This document shows, piece by piece, positions 48,701-62,172 of a stretch of DNA of 64,000 nucleotides. How positions within the stretch are numbered: position 1 is the stretch's first letter; each line of letters opens with the position of its first letter. A program made the position numbers and the translations under genes. The notes beneath the pieces are model-generated. The model was not told where the DNA came from. It ran no database searches and saw nothing but the letters and a program-made list of their open reading frames with translations. This stretch comes from Anas platyrhynchos (Eukaryota > Chordata > Aves > Anseriformes > Anatidae), in contig NC_092588.1 of assembly GCF_047663525.1 (NCBI RefSeq), positions 141,692,001-141,756,000 on the forward strand. The letters are read 5' to 3'.

Positions 48701-51700
48701 TAGTGAGCAATCTGTGATCCAACAGCCATTTTCAATTCATTTTCAGCTCACGATAAGATCTATTTAAGACAAATTGAAACATCCAGTGTTTCCTTTTTAT
48801 AGTTCAACTTGACCTTTTGTATAGCAACCAGAGATGTTCCATAAAGCTTAGCAGAGGTAGTATGCGCAAAAGGGCTCTTTTCTAGAAATGTTTTGAGAAA
48901 AATGCTTGTATTTTCTTACATTTGAAACTAATCCACTAAATTATATCTAAATAAAGTAAGCATTAAGTGGGCTTTTTAATTATTTATTTTTTTACTAAAT
49001 GCATGTGCAATCTGTTTCTGTTTAAAATGCTAATAAATGCATACCATCTCCTAATGAAAGTTGTGCTCCCTGCATAATTAATTAGCATTGTATACAGATG
49101 AGGAAGGGAAATCCATATTCACGGACATTTTCATCCAGAATGGTTAACAAATGAATAGCGTAGATTTTGAAGGGTCGTATACGAGTACCTCATTTCTGTG
49201 TAAACGATATTTAGCAGGTAAAAATTTAGCTAAGTTTACCTGGAGTCGTGGTTATATACAGTTTTAACCACAAGATGGCATTCCTAACAGAAATTTGCTA
49301 GACACTTTTCTGCAGTTTTTGAAGGCTATCATAAGCACTTGTGATGTTATACAAGCCTTTTATGTTTTCATTTTTTAGAAAACCTAATTAATAGAAATTT
49401 GACTAAAACTCTATTGTAAGAAACCTTCGTGTTCATTGATATGTGGGATATATAAAATTATACATGTATGATGGTTCCGGGTCAAAGAAACACGTTAATT
49501 CATAGCATTGTATACTGTTAAAGACTTTTCAACTGTAAATCTTGAATCAATTTTGATTTAATACAAGCAAATAAACTCAATTCTTTAATATTTAAATCAA
49601 GAGCACAAGTAATGCCATTATCTTACATGCAAACCCCATTTCTTTGGGATTTAGAATATGATGTAGGATATGGGGCTTGTATTGAGTTTTGGGATAAGAA
49701 AGAGCAGATAACTGTATTCGAAGAAAACCACGTTATAAATACTGTGTCCTGCTGTGCAGGGGAGGATTATTCATAGCTTAATGTTAAAATGACCAACCAA
49801 TGTATTTTCAAATACTCGTCATTCAGACTTGATAACAGAGCCCACTGGCAGCTCTGCTTTCTTTCAGGCTTTACCTTTTTTAGTTTATTATTATCTTTGC
49901 GTGCTAAAAGCCAATACTCTGTTTTTCTTTTTCCTTAAATTAAATGCAAGCATGAACAGAGCAAAATACAACCTACTAAACCAATACAAATACACCAGGG
50001 ACATGCTTATTATACTTACATTTCTTTTTCTGTGGTTAAAGTCCTCATTTTACCTTGCTTATTTTTGCTGACTCTGTAAGATTGGACGTGAGCTAAGTAA
50101 TCATTTATGTTTCCATTCTAGCTAGTGCCCTAGTTGCTTTGGTTTGGAAAAAAGACATTACCTGAAGTTCATACTTAAACTGGAGTCGAATGAAGTTTGG
50201 GTAATTTTTTTATCAAGTCTATTTCAAGTCAACAGAGAGAGCTATAATAGACTAAATTTCTTTGTCTTGGTAGTTTTAGATTTGTGGTACAGAAACTTTT
50301 GTGGCCTTAGAATATCTTCTCTAATGCTTGTGTACATTTCCTACTAATCCTTCTGCTCCATGTGCCACTCGCGCTGATGCATCAGCCCCTCTGGTTTTGG
50401 TTCCTGTTGTTTACCACAGCTGAGTGGACAGAGAAGTGGCTGCCTCTGTTCCTGACACTAATGACAATCTTAGCCGAGTGAGCGGGTACTGCTTTGACAT
50501 TCAGCAGCTGTTCTTTTCCTTAACATGCTGTTATACCTGTATCATCTCTCCGAGGGGGCTGTGCAAAACAAAATATGAAATACTGTCTGCTGAATACAAT
50601 TGTCAGAACAAAAAACAAACGTGTTCTTGTAGTTATCAGGTTGGTAGAAACTACCTACCGGTAGGACATGACACAAGGACTGCAGAGGCAGACCTTGTGA
50701 GTTAATAGTATCTGGAGCTGACTACCAGTAAATTTTTAAGGTCTGAACGTTTCCTACATGCTGCAAATTTTCAAGAAGTATGATGAAATGGAAATGACTA
50801 TTTCAAGGATGTGGAAAAGGCACTAGGAAGAAACTTATACATAATAATTATGAAATCAATGTTGATAAGAAAGTAAATGATTTGTAATACTGATTTGTTG
50901 CCGTTACTTTTCAAGTTAAATTACACACAGAATTTTCTTTTTTTGTAATTTGGCATGGCACTAGGTGAGTAGATGTGGACAGGTTCCCACAGAGAAGAGC
51001 AAGAAGCATGTCCTACAGAGGAGGTTTTTAAAAAGGAAAGCCCCAAATACTAAGGAAAGCAACATCCTCTGCTCTCAAAGGCTGATGGTTGGCACGTGGA
51101 AAGGACTTATCCTGGAGAACAGTCAGTAAGCAGTACACACAACTTAACAGGCAAAATGAGTTAATCAAGGCAAAAGCACAGTTTAGGGTCCCCAGAAATG
51201 CTGTAATGAACAGGATGTGATGGACACAAACAGTGGAAATCAGTGAACTCAGCCAGTGCTCGTGCTGCTTCTGGGACATCTTATGATGTCAGATCAGATG
51301 GGTATGTACTCCAGCTCCCAGAAAACGGGAAATAATGAAACCAAACTTGTGCTTTTGCCTGAGGATCTCTCAGTTAGGTGACAGCCACGGAGAGATCATA
51401 TAACCAAGCCCTTGCATATAATGCTGTCAGAAAAAAATGGCCATAATGGCTGCTGTCAAATAGTAGGACTAATATTTCATAAAGGATCTGCAAATTGCTT
51501 TGCTGGTACAAAGCACATCAGGGGCTAATTTAATGCAGCTTATTGTTTGTGAGAGGTTGATTATGAATGTTTGGATTGCATCTTATATAACTGCTGCTGG
51601 ATAAGCATTGCTATGAATAAGTGTGAACTGGGAAAGAAAAATGTGATACTGGGAATAGTAACCACAAGCATTATTGCTTCCCGTATGTAACAAACATGCC

Positions 51701-54600
51701 TAGGGCAAGCAAGCACAATTACCGATAGAAGCTGTGTTTGTTCATGCAAGTGATTTTATTGTTCTGAGTGATTTATCACTCTGAGTTAAGTTTTTGATGA
51801 AAGATTTCTCTGGAATAATCATACTGCTAATGAAATCTTCAGTAAGTGACCAGGATTGCCTACTGGAAGGAAGTTGGGTTTATGAAGTTCTTCCATGAGG
51901 TTTTTAAGAAGGCAGGGTGCAAAGGGTCACGGTGCAACACGAGTTGCTTTCACAAGCTGGTAACATCATGTCTTCCACTCTCTTTTTGACATCCTCAGTG
52001 TTGGAAATCTAGAATTATGTGTTTTTGAAAGTAGTCAGTTACTGTCATATAATCCCAAACTATGCTTTGTGCAAGCACTCACACCATTGTATTTTAGCAC
52101 TAGTATCAAAGCACTATGTTGGAGTCTCTGAATTTACACTGGGTGCTGGAGATACGACTACTGAAAACAGAAAGGCAACCCTCATGTTCCTTTATGAAAA
52201 GCAAAGAGATGTTACATTTTTGAGCTGTTACAACTACTTTTCAAATCTGGATTGCAGGATGTGTGCAGCACCTGAATCGCCAGCACCTCTGTTCCTCGGG
52301 CCCCTTGATTGCTGGTGGTAAAGCTCCTACTGATTTCTTTATGTTGTGAAAAGAGATGGTTGTAAGCACTGGTCCCTTCCCTCTCTACAGCACCTGAATA
52401 GAAAACAAGCACAATTATCTGCTGTATTACACTGGCAGTGGAATTACCTTACTAAAGATGTCATACACGGTCAACCTCTTTTGCAAACGCAGAGTGGCAA
52501 AACTGAGCCAGAAGATCCTGAGTGCCAAGTCAACTTTCCTGCTCTGCACAGAACCGCTGTGAAAGCTAGATGGAAACTACTTCACAAACTACTAAGATCT
52601 CTCTAGTGCCCGGCATCATAAATTGTTACTCATTTCCGCAAGGCACAGCTGACAGCTGACAGCGGGAAATGAAGAAATAAAAACTACTTTTTTTTTTTTT
52701 TTTATTCCATCCAAAATGAAATTTGCCTTCTGTGAGCACTTAGCTTGTTGTGCCAAGCTTAGGAGGTGAAGAGTGGGTCTGCTACCTCCTGGTGGGGGCT
52801 GGTTCTTGGTAATTTTCAGTCGGTTCAGGGGCAGCAGAAGCCACATCTCTAGTGATGAGTTTTTGTTCCTTGTATTAATTGCATGATCTGCTTCACTGAT
52901 CAAATTGTGTATAAATGGAACAGCCTAAAAGTAATTGTACAGCTGAGAAGCTGACAAGTTATTGTGCCTTATGGCTACTGCAGCCATGTGGTAAGGACCA
53001 ACAAGGCAAAAATTGGTATCTTTAACCTCTTGTATCCCCTAACTTTCCCCTATGAACTGCCTGTCACCTTAATTTGTCATTTTGATCAATTTATGAAAGC
53101 AACTTTTTTATGTGGTGGCCTCCAATTTCCCAGAGACAACTGCCCAGTCCATCCCATGTTCCTGATTTTCCTGCTGTTGGTGCTGTATTTCCTTTCCTTC
53201 CCCCCTCAATTTTCACATCTGATGTTGGTAGTGATGGTGTGGTTTGTAGGTCTGTTTTTCCAGGGTAGGGAGATGAATATGGAGAAGAAATAAGCCACAT
53301 AACAGCAATGTTTGGAGTGTCATTGAGACCGCCTTGATAATTTTTTTTTTGCTTGCAAAGCAGATGTCTGTAACACACTCAGACTCTTCACCATCGCATA
53401 TTATCATGAAGCCATTTTAGCATAATCATTTTTAATTTATGTATTTCCTCTCCACAGAAGAATTTAAAATTAGTCTTTGTAGAGTAAATTTAGCTCTCTC
53501 TTACAACTTAAAATACCAGAATAGTATTGTTTAAAAAGCAAACAAACACAAATATATGTCTTGCAATGGGAATTTTGTGGTTAATACAATAAAGTTTCTT
53601 TCAGGCTGCTTTCTTGGACTGCAAGTCAAGAGTTTTATTTCCCTTCTGTTATCAGGTATCCCTTGAAATGTTCACACCTAAGTTCTGAGAACTGCATTGT
53701 TGTTAACTCTGCTTTTGATGGCTATCAGCAGGATTTTACCACTTCTGAACAGAAGGAAAGGTGCACGTACGCAACAATTTTCAGCGAAAAGGAAAACCGG
53801 AAGACATTACTGTGTTACCGTAACTTGACCCAAGAGCAGAAGAGGCAAATATGCGTGAGTGCACTGATATTTGATAAACTGGTATCTTTCTCAGAAAGCT
53901 TGAAAGTGGTAATTTTTGCAGCTCTTCCTTTTGTTCAGATTGATTAGGGTATGCTTTATTCTTTTCCTGCTTTCCTCCTCCCCAAATTTGTAAGTAAATG
54001 ACACAAAAGAGAAGTCTGATTTAAAATCAGGCTTCAATATATTGAAGGTAAGTAAGTGGGGAAAGCAGCAAAAATCAGATATAGTGAATAGGAAGAAGCT
54101 GGACACAGTTCAACCAAGTACTTGTGAATAAAAGCCCAAGATTGGAAGTCTGACCCCTTGAACAATTCATTTAAACAGGGCCATGGTGATAACACAGGCC
54201 ACCTCCAGCTTTAAAATCACACTAAAGAAGTGGACCTACAGTTTTCTTGAGAGACTTGTGTAAATTCCTGCTGTGACTAAGCCAGATACCAGGGAAACAG
54301 CTTATTTATTTATTTATATATTTATTTATTTATTCCCACCCCCCACTTTGGCAGTAATTCTAAGATAAAGAAAAAAGAAATCTTTGAAAAAAAAAATAAA
54401 CTCAGAAATTGTTTTTTAATATGGGATGAGCATTGGTACTTTATCAGTCTGTTTAACTGGTGCTGTGTGACTTCTTCCTGATTGTGGATGTACTCAGGTT
54501 GTCTTGTTCAGTTTGCTCTGTGTTTTGAGAGACAGAAAACGTGAGAAAATGAATATGTATGCACAAAAAAAAATTGAAGTATATGTGTATAGGTGATACA
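45729..54600. other. intergenic DNA, AT-rich, no gene recognised
   Basis: Poly-A runs occur at about 46126-46150 and 46310-46325, and poly-T near 52687-52702. A (TTTA)n patch lies at 54303-54334. The stretch 48400-50100 is AT-rich, free of recognised repeats and rich in TAAT cores. Open frames of 60-110 codons lack any domain. Confidence 0.65.
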
Positions 54601-54649
54601 TATTTCAGTATGCACAGAATATCATGTCCATTGTGAATGTCATTGTGTG

Positions 54650-55020
54650 TGATGCATCTCAGAAGCCGTGCCGAAGGAAGCGTGCATCCCCGTGGGCACC
54701 AGGCTGCCGCGTCCGCGGGCTCAGGTGGGATGAGGCAGTCGGCCCCAGGGACACCATGCTTGGTGACAGGGCTCGAAACAGCAGCTGCACAAGTGACGAG
54801 AGCATCACCACACAGGTCTGACACTCTCTGTGGCTCCCCTGCATGCACCGTGCCCGATTGCTTCTCATTTTGGTTACCCCAGCGTGTGCAGCACTGCTCT
54901 GCTAGGCAGTGGCACCGTACAGCTCCCGGTGTTTGCCAGAGCCTCCTCGCTGTATGACAGCTCTTGGAGTCATCCAAACCCTGCCTCTGGCCTCCGCAGT
55001 GCCCTGCTGCATGGGTAGAA
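54650..55020. other. isolated GC-rich patch
   Basis: GC-rich, with some CpG near 54660-54760, inside AT-rich DNA. Both strands carry overlapping open frames (up to 174 codons on minus) that look like composition effects. No promoter motif set or known repeat was recognised. Confidence 0.4.
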
Positions 55021-58000
55021 GGGGCTGCAGCTTTGGTTCCTCACCTGCTTGACATCTTATGTGAACACTTGCTACCACCTATTGATTTTTATGCACCTTG
55101 ACAGACGTGTGTTGCTCAGATAAGACAACCTGTGAGGACTTGTGCTGATGTTCTTGGTTGTTTTGACAGCACTGAGATACTTTCCTTAAGGAATATAAAA
55201 GCTGCGCTGCTAATAAGAAGCAACAGAAACCACATTGCGTGCTTTTCTCTCTCTCCCCTCCCTTTTCCACATTTTTTCAGCACTGTTCCTCACCTCATTT
55301 GCTCCCTCTTGAACTGTCTGAGTGATGCTTCTCCAATCAGCCCCTCATCAAACCGAAGCGCCTCTTGGTGCCCTTCACCCCCTGCTCCCACTTCCCATGG
55401 CCAAGTAACGTGGATCCCGTCAGCTCACCTGCCCCGGGTGTCCCTTCTCAAACCAGGTGAGTCAGGCCAGGGGGAAGGACATGGGACTAAGAGAGACTGT
55501 CTGGATAATTTGGGCTGGACTGGAAGTATAAATTGGTTCCCTCTACTCTCATTTTTATTTTTCATTTTGATTTTTGCTTTTAAATGAAGGTGCAAACACA
55601 AAATGGATGGCAATTTAGCTGCTCCTGAGTCAGTTCTGAGGACCCGGTTTAAATTGGGCTTTATCTCTGCTTTTGCTGAGGGCATCCATTCTGGCATGTA
55701 CTCCAAGTTACATTTTATTCACTAGAAACAATCAGACAAATCCTGCTACGTTTTTATCGTAGGATATAATGACACTGTGTGGATTTCAGCTGTAACTTCA
55801 GATGCAGGAACAATCCTTGCTGCTTGCCAACTGTTATTCAAAGGAAAACCTTAATGATTGGAAAAAATAAACGTTCAGGGAGATTAGAGATATGAATTTG
55901 TAATTGGAGTGATTAAGAAATTCCTTCAGTGTGTTCTTAACAAAAGAGAGGAATAAACAAGTGATGGAAAACCAACCCAGAGGCAGGCGCAAAAGACAGG
56001 AAAGCGATCGTATGCTAGGAAGAAAGGTCATAACTTGTTAATGTAGTGAGCTTGTTTGAGGATATTAATGTTACGGTGTACAAGGGGAGTGCAATAGCTT
56101 TTGAGAGCATTTGGCAAAACTTCAGATCAGAGTACAATGTTCGTGATGCAGAGTAATGGAGTAAGTGGAAAGTTGGCTCCTGAGGTACAAAGCAGGGAAC
56201 AAAAAGTAGCTGTAAAAAGGAGTTGGTATTCCCTCCCCCCCCCCCTTTTTTTTTTAATCTGGAAAGAAATTAGGCAGTTGTGCTGGAAAGCTCATTATTA
56301 CAGAGAGATGCGACCTCAGCTTGGGCTACAAACTTAGTTCTTGGGTGATTTTCCCTCTGCAGCTGTACAACAACAGCCCATGAATGCCAAGTGCAAGGCA
56401 TCAGTGCGACATGATGGGGAGAGGTCTCTGAAACCGCAATGTGTGAACTAGACTTAGGCAAAAGACTGGGGAAGACGTCCTGGGAACTGCCCTGCCAGCT
56501 CGATTAAATCTCTCAGGAGCCTGGAGAAGTGTGGCTTCGTGCAGAAGACAGAGACAAAGGCTTCCTAGTCCTGCTGTGAGCTCCTTCTCTGCAGCAGCTG
56601 CTGCTGCCCAGGCTCCTCTAAGCCACTTGGTCTGTGTTTGGTGTAAGCTGAAGCCAGAGGTTGTTGCGTGGTCATACTAGTGTTTATTATTCAGTGTTTG
56701 CTGAGCAGGTAGGCAAAAGGCGTGTTTTGAAGGGCCTTGTAGCAGTCTGGCAACTGGAAAACAAATGAGCCTCTTCTGCAGCCCACTGTGTGACACCCTG
56801 CTGTCCTTAGCTGCCTCCTCTGAACTTGGATTTGCTAAATTCCCAGCCATGTCTGGGCTCGGGGAACACATTATGAAGCACAAAGGAGAGCAGGTGGGCC
56901 TGTGCAACCCTGTCTGTGCTCAGCCTGGTCCAAGAGATTGGCCTGGGGGGTGGCAGAGATCTGCGGGCGTACACACAATCCATCACCGGTGCTTCTGACG
57001 GACGGCGATGAGCTGCTCCAGCTGCTGCTCAGCTTCAGATGGGCTTTGAAATATAGGCGGGTTGAAGGACATATGAGTTTTTCTTTCACGATAACAAAAA
57101 TCAGCATTTTGTTCTCCTATCTGTACAGTTAAGGCAATTTCCTACAAGCAGTGATAATTCCAGAGCAGTTTCTGCCTTGTGATTGATACATAAATGAGGT
57201 GATTATTTTTGGCAGTGCTGCTTGATTTTATTATTATAACAGAGAAAATCGCAGCTAATTCTCTGTTTGCTGAGGTTTTTAATGCATCCTCTGCACTGAA
57301 ACACCTTGAGTCACCAGACAAAGGGGAAATAACACATTGCTGTGAGACAAAACCAGCGGTCCCCACTGGAGTAGACCATCCAGAGATCTGCCTCTTGCTC
57401 TCAGGAGCAGCCCTTATGCAACAAATAAATAAATAAATAAAATAAAAATAGCTCGCAAGCTATGATGGAAGATGCGGCAGAGATGCACTCTCTGTGTTTG
57501 CCAGGCACTTTTAGAGAAAACTGTGAAGATTTACTCCTAATTGATCAAGGCTTTTGCAAACCTGTAAATGCCAAGGCTGACTTGGAGGATGTGGTCCTGG
57601 AGAGGCCAGATGCTACCCGTAGTGGCTGTTGCAGCCTCAGAAACAGGGTTTTCCCCCCCAAAGCATCAGCTGTGCGGGATCTGGGGTCTCACATGGCTGC
57701 TGCACTGAGTGTGGGGCTGAGCCCTGCTCCCCAGCCCTGTCCCATGCCATCCCCCTTGTCATGGTACTGTTGCCTCTCCCTGTGGTGCACAGTTTTGCCT
57801 ACACTGCTGAGAGCCCTTGAGCCAGCCTGGGTATTTAGGGAAGAAAATAGCAGAAAACAGGTAATAGATAAGGCAATATTTTATTTTGTAATAAATATTT
57901 GGAATACAGTTTCCAAACTTCATTTAAAAGTATATTGCAAGGAGAATCTGAACGTCCCTTGTAAATAATAAAGATGATATTGTCCATTGGAAATACAATC

Positions 58001-58361
58001 TGTAGCTTCTTTGAAGCTTGTTTCTTTAAGCATGATATGAATTACTCATTTCTTGCACATTGCCTGACCACCTGGGTTACTCTGTAACATCAGCATCTGC
58101 ATCTGTACAATGGGAGTAGCACTGCTGTGCATCTTTGGAGAAGAAACTGGGGTTTCAGAGTAAAGGGGTGATTTAAATGCTGGATTTTACTTTGCGTGAT
58201 AGATCTGCAATCTGATTAGAGTGAGTTGTGAGACTACCATGGAACGCAGTGGAGCAATATTGGATTATTGCAAAATGCAGACTGGAAATTAATTACATAT
58301 CTATTACCTTTAAAATAATTATCTATGACATTCTCTGTTAACCCTTTCATTGTTGTCTCAC
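55021..58361. other. intergenic DNA, nothing recognised
   Basis: Mixed composition. The 168-codon frame at 57462-57968 has no recognisable domain. A C-run/T-run lies at 56234-56256 and an (AAAT)n run at about 57422-57446. Confidence 0.6.
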
Positions 58362-58633
58362 ACAGGCCAAAAGCCAGATATCCAACAAGTGACGCCGCAT
58401 AAATTTGAACACGGACAGGACATGCTCATCTTTCTTTTCAAAGCCATTAAAATTCTCATTCACTCTTTCCATCTCTCTCATTCTTGCCACGTGTAATGAA
58501 GCAGAAAGACAACAAGGGACACGGTCACTGGGGATGCTTGTCAAGTCTGTGACAAGCCGTAGAAGTTCCCTATTAATATCACTTGTGAAAACTTCCACAA
58601 AGAAATGCTCCGGTTCCAAGGTCAAGTATTCAG
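58362..58633 (-). CDS. candidate unassigned exon (open, splice-bounded)
   Basis: On the minus strand an acceptor (TTATTTCCTCACAG, AG at 58635-58634) is followed by 272 bp without a stop and a donor (CTGT|GTGAGA, GT at 58361-58360). The frame translates as (x)EYLTLEPEHFFVEVFTSD, INRELLRLVTDLTSIPSDRV, then CCLSASLHVARMREMERVNE and FKFMRRHLLDIWLLAC. If not spliced, it stops at TGA 58347-58349. The composition is that of a folded helical protein, not of low-complexity DNA. I recognise no family, and no neighbouring exon was found. It could be one exon of a widely spaced gene, a lineage-specific gene, or a conserved non-coding element that happens to be open. Confidence 0.4.
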
Positions 58634-61147
58634 CTGTGAGGAAATAACCGTGTCATAACTTCCCCGGCCACCTCAGCTCAGTTTCACCATATATAGCCTT
58701 TATAATATTTAATTACGTTATCACAGATAATAACCTCTTCAAGGTCTAACCGATACTATCAGAGGAGTTTATCGTCAATATGAATGATTTCAGCCAGAAA
58801 TGTATCAATTTATGTCTCAAAACTCTAAGAAAATGAAAATAAGGCATTGCATTTATAAACTTGACACCAAGGAGTGATCTATTTTTGTTTATCCTGTGTT
58901 TCCCTATGGTTTTACTCTCTACAAAAGCCTCTTTTTTCTCTCTCTCTTTTTTTTTTTTTTTTCCTCTTCTATTTCACCCTGCTTCTTTTGCTTCTATTTT
59001 TTTTTTTTCCTTCCCCACTTCAGTGTGTTCTCTGTGGCAGCCGAAAAACTGTGATTTGGGCACACTTCACCAGGAAGACATTTCAGGAGGAAAATCACAT
59101 TAACCAGGCTATTTTATAGTGGTAAAAACGTTGTAGTGCTATTAAAGCACAGCAGCTGCACAAAACTTCTGGTAATCATAGGTCTGAGTTAAGCCATCTG
59201 AGGCTTAGAGGGAAGTCCCCATCCCATTTTGGGAACAATTTCACCACAGAAAATGGCAGTGGCTGCAGAAGTTTCAGCCAGAGAGCTGGAAGATGTACCC
59301 TGAGCATACTTATATATATGTAGGCCTGGGTCATCTTCTGAGGACACGTCATACAGGGGTTTTTATTAGCACCCACCAAGGAAAGATTTGAGGTAAATTC
59401 CTGCTTGCCTTAAGTTCCAAAGGTGAACTCAACTTGGCATGGCAGACACGTGGTCAGGATAACCGATGGAGGAGAGCAGGGAGTCCTGTCTCTGCACATC
59501 CCCCACGTTTCACTGGAAATGCAGTGACCAAGGTGACCTTCCAGGGAACCCCCAGCCACTGGCAAGCCAGCAAGCCCCTTATCCAGCTGTAAGGGCTCAT
59601 CCATGCTAGCTTGCTAGCAGAGGCCTGTGCAAAAGCCACTGGAGATGCCTTGCCATGAAACAGCCAGTCCCAGTCCTGTCTACATGGAAAAGCACAAATA
59701 ACAGAAACAGTCTACATAGCAAAGTTGCACTTGTTTGATTTTTGAGTGGAAAAGCTGAAGGAAGACACTGATGTGGAAAATCATGAAAATTTCTGAATCT
59801 TCCCCAGGGAAGAGGAGAAAATCCAGTAGTTTAAAACCTTTTTTCTGGAAAAGTTTTACCTTATGTTTTCAAAAGCAATGAGGCCTTCTCTGAACAGGTA
59901 CAAAGATGTCACTATTCACAAGTTTGTGTGGGAAAAAGGAGTTTGTATATCTTTCCTTTCACAGATTTAATTGCTTTCAAGAACTCCGGTTCCTGACTAT
60001 TTTGAAAAGAGACTTTGAAAGGATGACGGTGTGTGTCCAACATCCAGGGGATGCTGCTGCTGGCTAAGGGCTGCTGCAGACCTACATCTGGAGCCATGTG
60101 AGAAGCAGAGAGGTGGCACGCTGGGCATCAGACAGAGCCAGGTTTTTCTTTATCTGAATATGAGCACCATGCGTGCCTTGATTGCCACTGTGGTCAATTT
60201 GGGGGTTTCTTGCAGGGTACTGGTTTGCAAAAGGCTGGTTAGAGATAATGAAAATGATCACATGAAAACAAGCAGCACCACGGTGGAAAATCAGTCCTTT
60301 TAACTAACTGTAGCAGTAACAGATGAAGCAAAGCAGCCCTCTGTGGCTCAGCAGCTTGGCTGAGGAATTACTCTCACTAGGGGGCCGAGTGCACGTTGTG
60401 CAGCAGTACAACGCCTCAAAAAAGAGAAAATGCAGATTTTCTGGGGGGCTTGCATGGTGTGGCACAGCTCGGAGCTTGGGAAGTGATGTGCACATTGCTC
60501 TTCCAGCCATGTGGTGGTAGAGGAAGGCTTTTATGAGTTTTGCCAGCTGACCATGCTCTACTCTTGTAGCCTAAGTGATGCCGAAGGAGTTCACGAGCTG
60601 CCCTGGCGTGAGACCCTGCTGGGGGAACGGAGACCCTCAGGTGCTGCTGCTGCTGGGTGTAATGGGGCTCAGGAGGGAGCATCCAGAGATGAGACGAGCC
60701 CTGGGGCACGCTCTTATTCCTGTTTTTCCCAGCTGAAAACCATCCCCAGCAGCCATCTGCCACCACCCAGTTGGGTGCAGTGGCTTTGGGGGAAGCACCT
60801 GGCTCCCTTGCCCCGGGCTAATGGTACATTGTGGGTGCTTTGGGGAAGGCAGCTGGGATTCTTGATACCCCCGGATGCATGAAGAGCACTCTGATTGTTT
60901 TGCCCTTGCTGCTCACGTTGGTTCATCTGCTGTGTTTTTGGGGGAAAACTTGCCACCCCATGTGGTACTGCTGTACATCTGCCCCATTTGAGAGAGCTGA
61001 GGTGCTGGTCTTTCTGAAGGCATCAGAGAATAGGCTTTTAAGGGGATACCACTGGTTACATAAGTTATTTTTTTCCTGAGAATGTGCAACGTGCTATAGA
61101 TGCTCATAAAAAAATTGGGTTAATGCCTTAAAATCAGTTAACATTAT
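58634..61147. other. intergenic DNA, nothing recognised
   Basis: Contains T-rich/pyrimidine runs (58929-59015). Open frames of 60-123 codons (for example 60511-60882) lack domains and overlap on both strands. Confidence 0.6.
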
Positions 61148-61419
61148 TCTCCTCTCCTCTCCTCTCCTCTCCTCTCCTCTCCTCTCCTCTCCTCTCCTCT
61201 CCTCTCCTCTCCTCTCCTCTCCTCTCCTCTCCTCTCCTCTCCTCTCCTCTCCTCTCCTCTCCTCTCCTCTCCTCTCCTCTCCTCTCCTCTCCTCTCCTCT
61301 CCTCTCCTCTCCTCTCCTCTCCTCTCCTCTCCTCTCCTCTCCTCTCCTCTCCTCTCCTCTCCTCTCCTCTCCTCTCCTCTCCTCTCCTCTCCTCTCCTCT
61401 CCTCTCCTCTCCTCTCCTC
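61148..61419. repeat. (TCTCC)n pentanucleotide microsatellite, about 54 copies
   Basis: A perfect 272-bp tract of TCTCC on plus (GGAGA on minus), with no interruption seen. Because the unit length is not a multiple of three, the minus strand reads as an endless Arg-Arg-Gly-Glu-Glu pattern, which is not a gene. Pure pyrimidine on one strand and purine on the other favours triplex or GGA-type quadruplex structures. Confidence 0.98.
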
Positions 61420-61864
61420 CTTGCTGTTTTTAATCCTACAGAGCTTGTACATACACACGTTAATATTAGTATGTCAGGATCAAAGACAGAAAGAAAGAAA
61501 CTCTACCATGGTCTCTTTTTCAACCTCCCTTCAGGATGCTGCGGCCTAGTCTCTACTCTGGAGGGCACAGCTTTTTGGTATCAATGGGGAGGATGCCACA
61601 TGCTTTTTTATAGCATGTGTGAGACTGAAATTGCTCATTAAAATTCCTTCCCACCTTGGTGCCCAGAGTTTGCTGTGGGCTGCACTGAAATTTGACTGTC
61701 TGTGTCAATAGCGTCTGGCTGCTCAGCATCTCCAGCCTGGGAGGGCCCTGTTATCCTTTTTTGACCCTGCCTCTGAATACTTGCAGGACTGTATTGGGAT
61801 GCTTTCCAAGTTTCAGCATCTTCACTTTATGAATTTAATGGCCTCACCAGTTTTATCTGCTTCA

Positions 61865-61904
<40 letters not shown>

Positions 61905-62172
61905 TTTTCATCTCATTTATCTTAGTTACATTTAGTTAATTGAGACTAATGTTTTGTTGAAAAATCTCTCTCCGAGTCCCCAAGCTGAGCTTTTGAAGTG
62001 AATAGATTTGGGTAAAAATTTGCAAATGAGCTATTAATATTGCCACAGCAAAGATACTCACTTCACCCATCATTTCCACATCAGCCTGGAGGGGATTCCC
62101 TTTTCTGAACTGATAGTCAAGCAGTTGCCAGCATCGCTTTCTTCTTTCCGTACAGCTGGGGCTTTACGTCTG
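61420..62172. other. intergenic DNA between microsatellite and LTR
   Basis: Mixed-composition DNA containing the (TC)n tract and nothing else recognised. Confidence 0.65.
61868..61908. repeat. (TC)n plus poly-T
   Basis: About 14 TC dinucleotides followed by T12. A second pyrimidine tract 450 bp from the large TCTCC microsatellite. Confidence 0.95.

Noticed and set aside
54453..54977. 174-codon minus-strand frame
   Set aside because: Coincides with a GC-rich patch and overlaps several open frames on the other strand; no family match.
57462..57968. 168-codon plus-strand frame
   Set aside because: No domain, no splice sites or promoter that support it; composition changes midway.
61144..61458. 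104-codon frame made of Arg-Arg-Gly-Glu-Glu repeats
   Set aside because: Direct translation of the TCTCC microsatellite.
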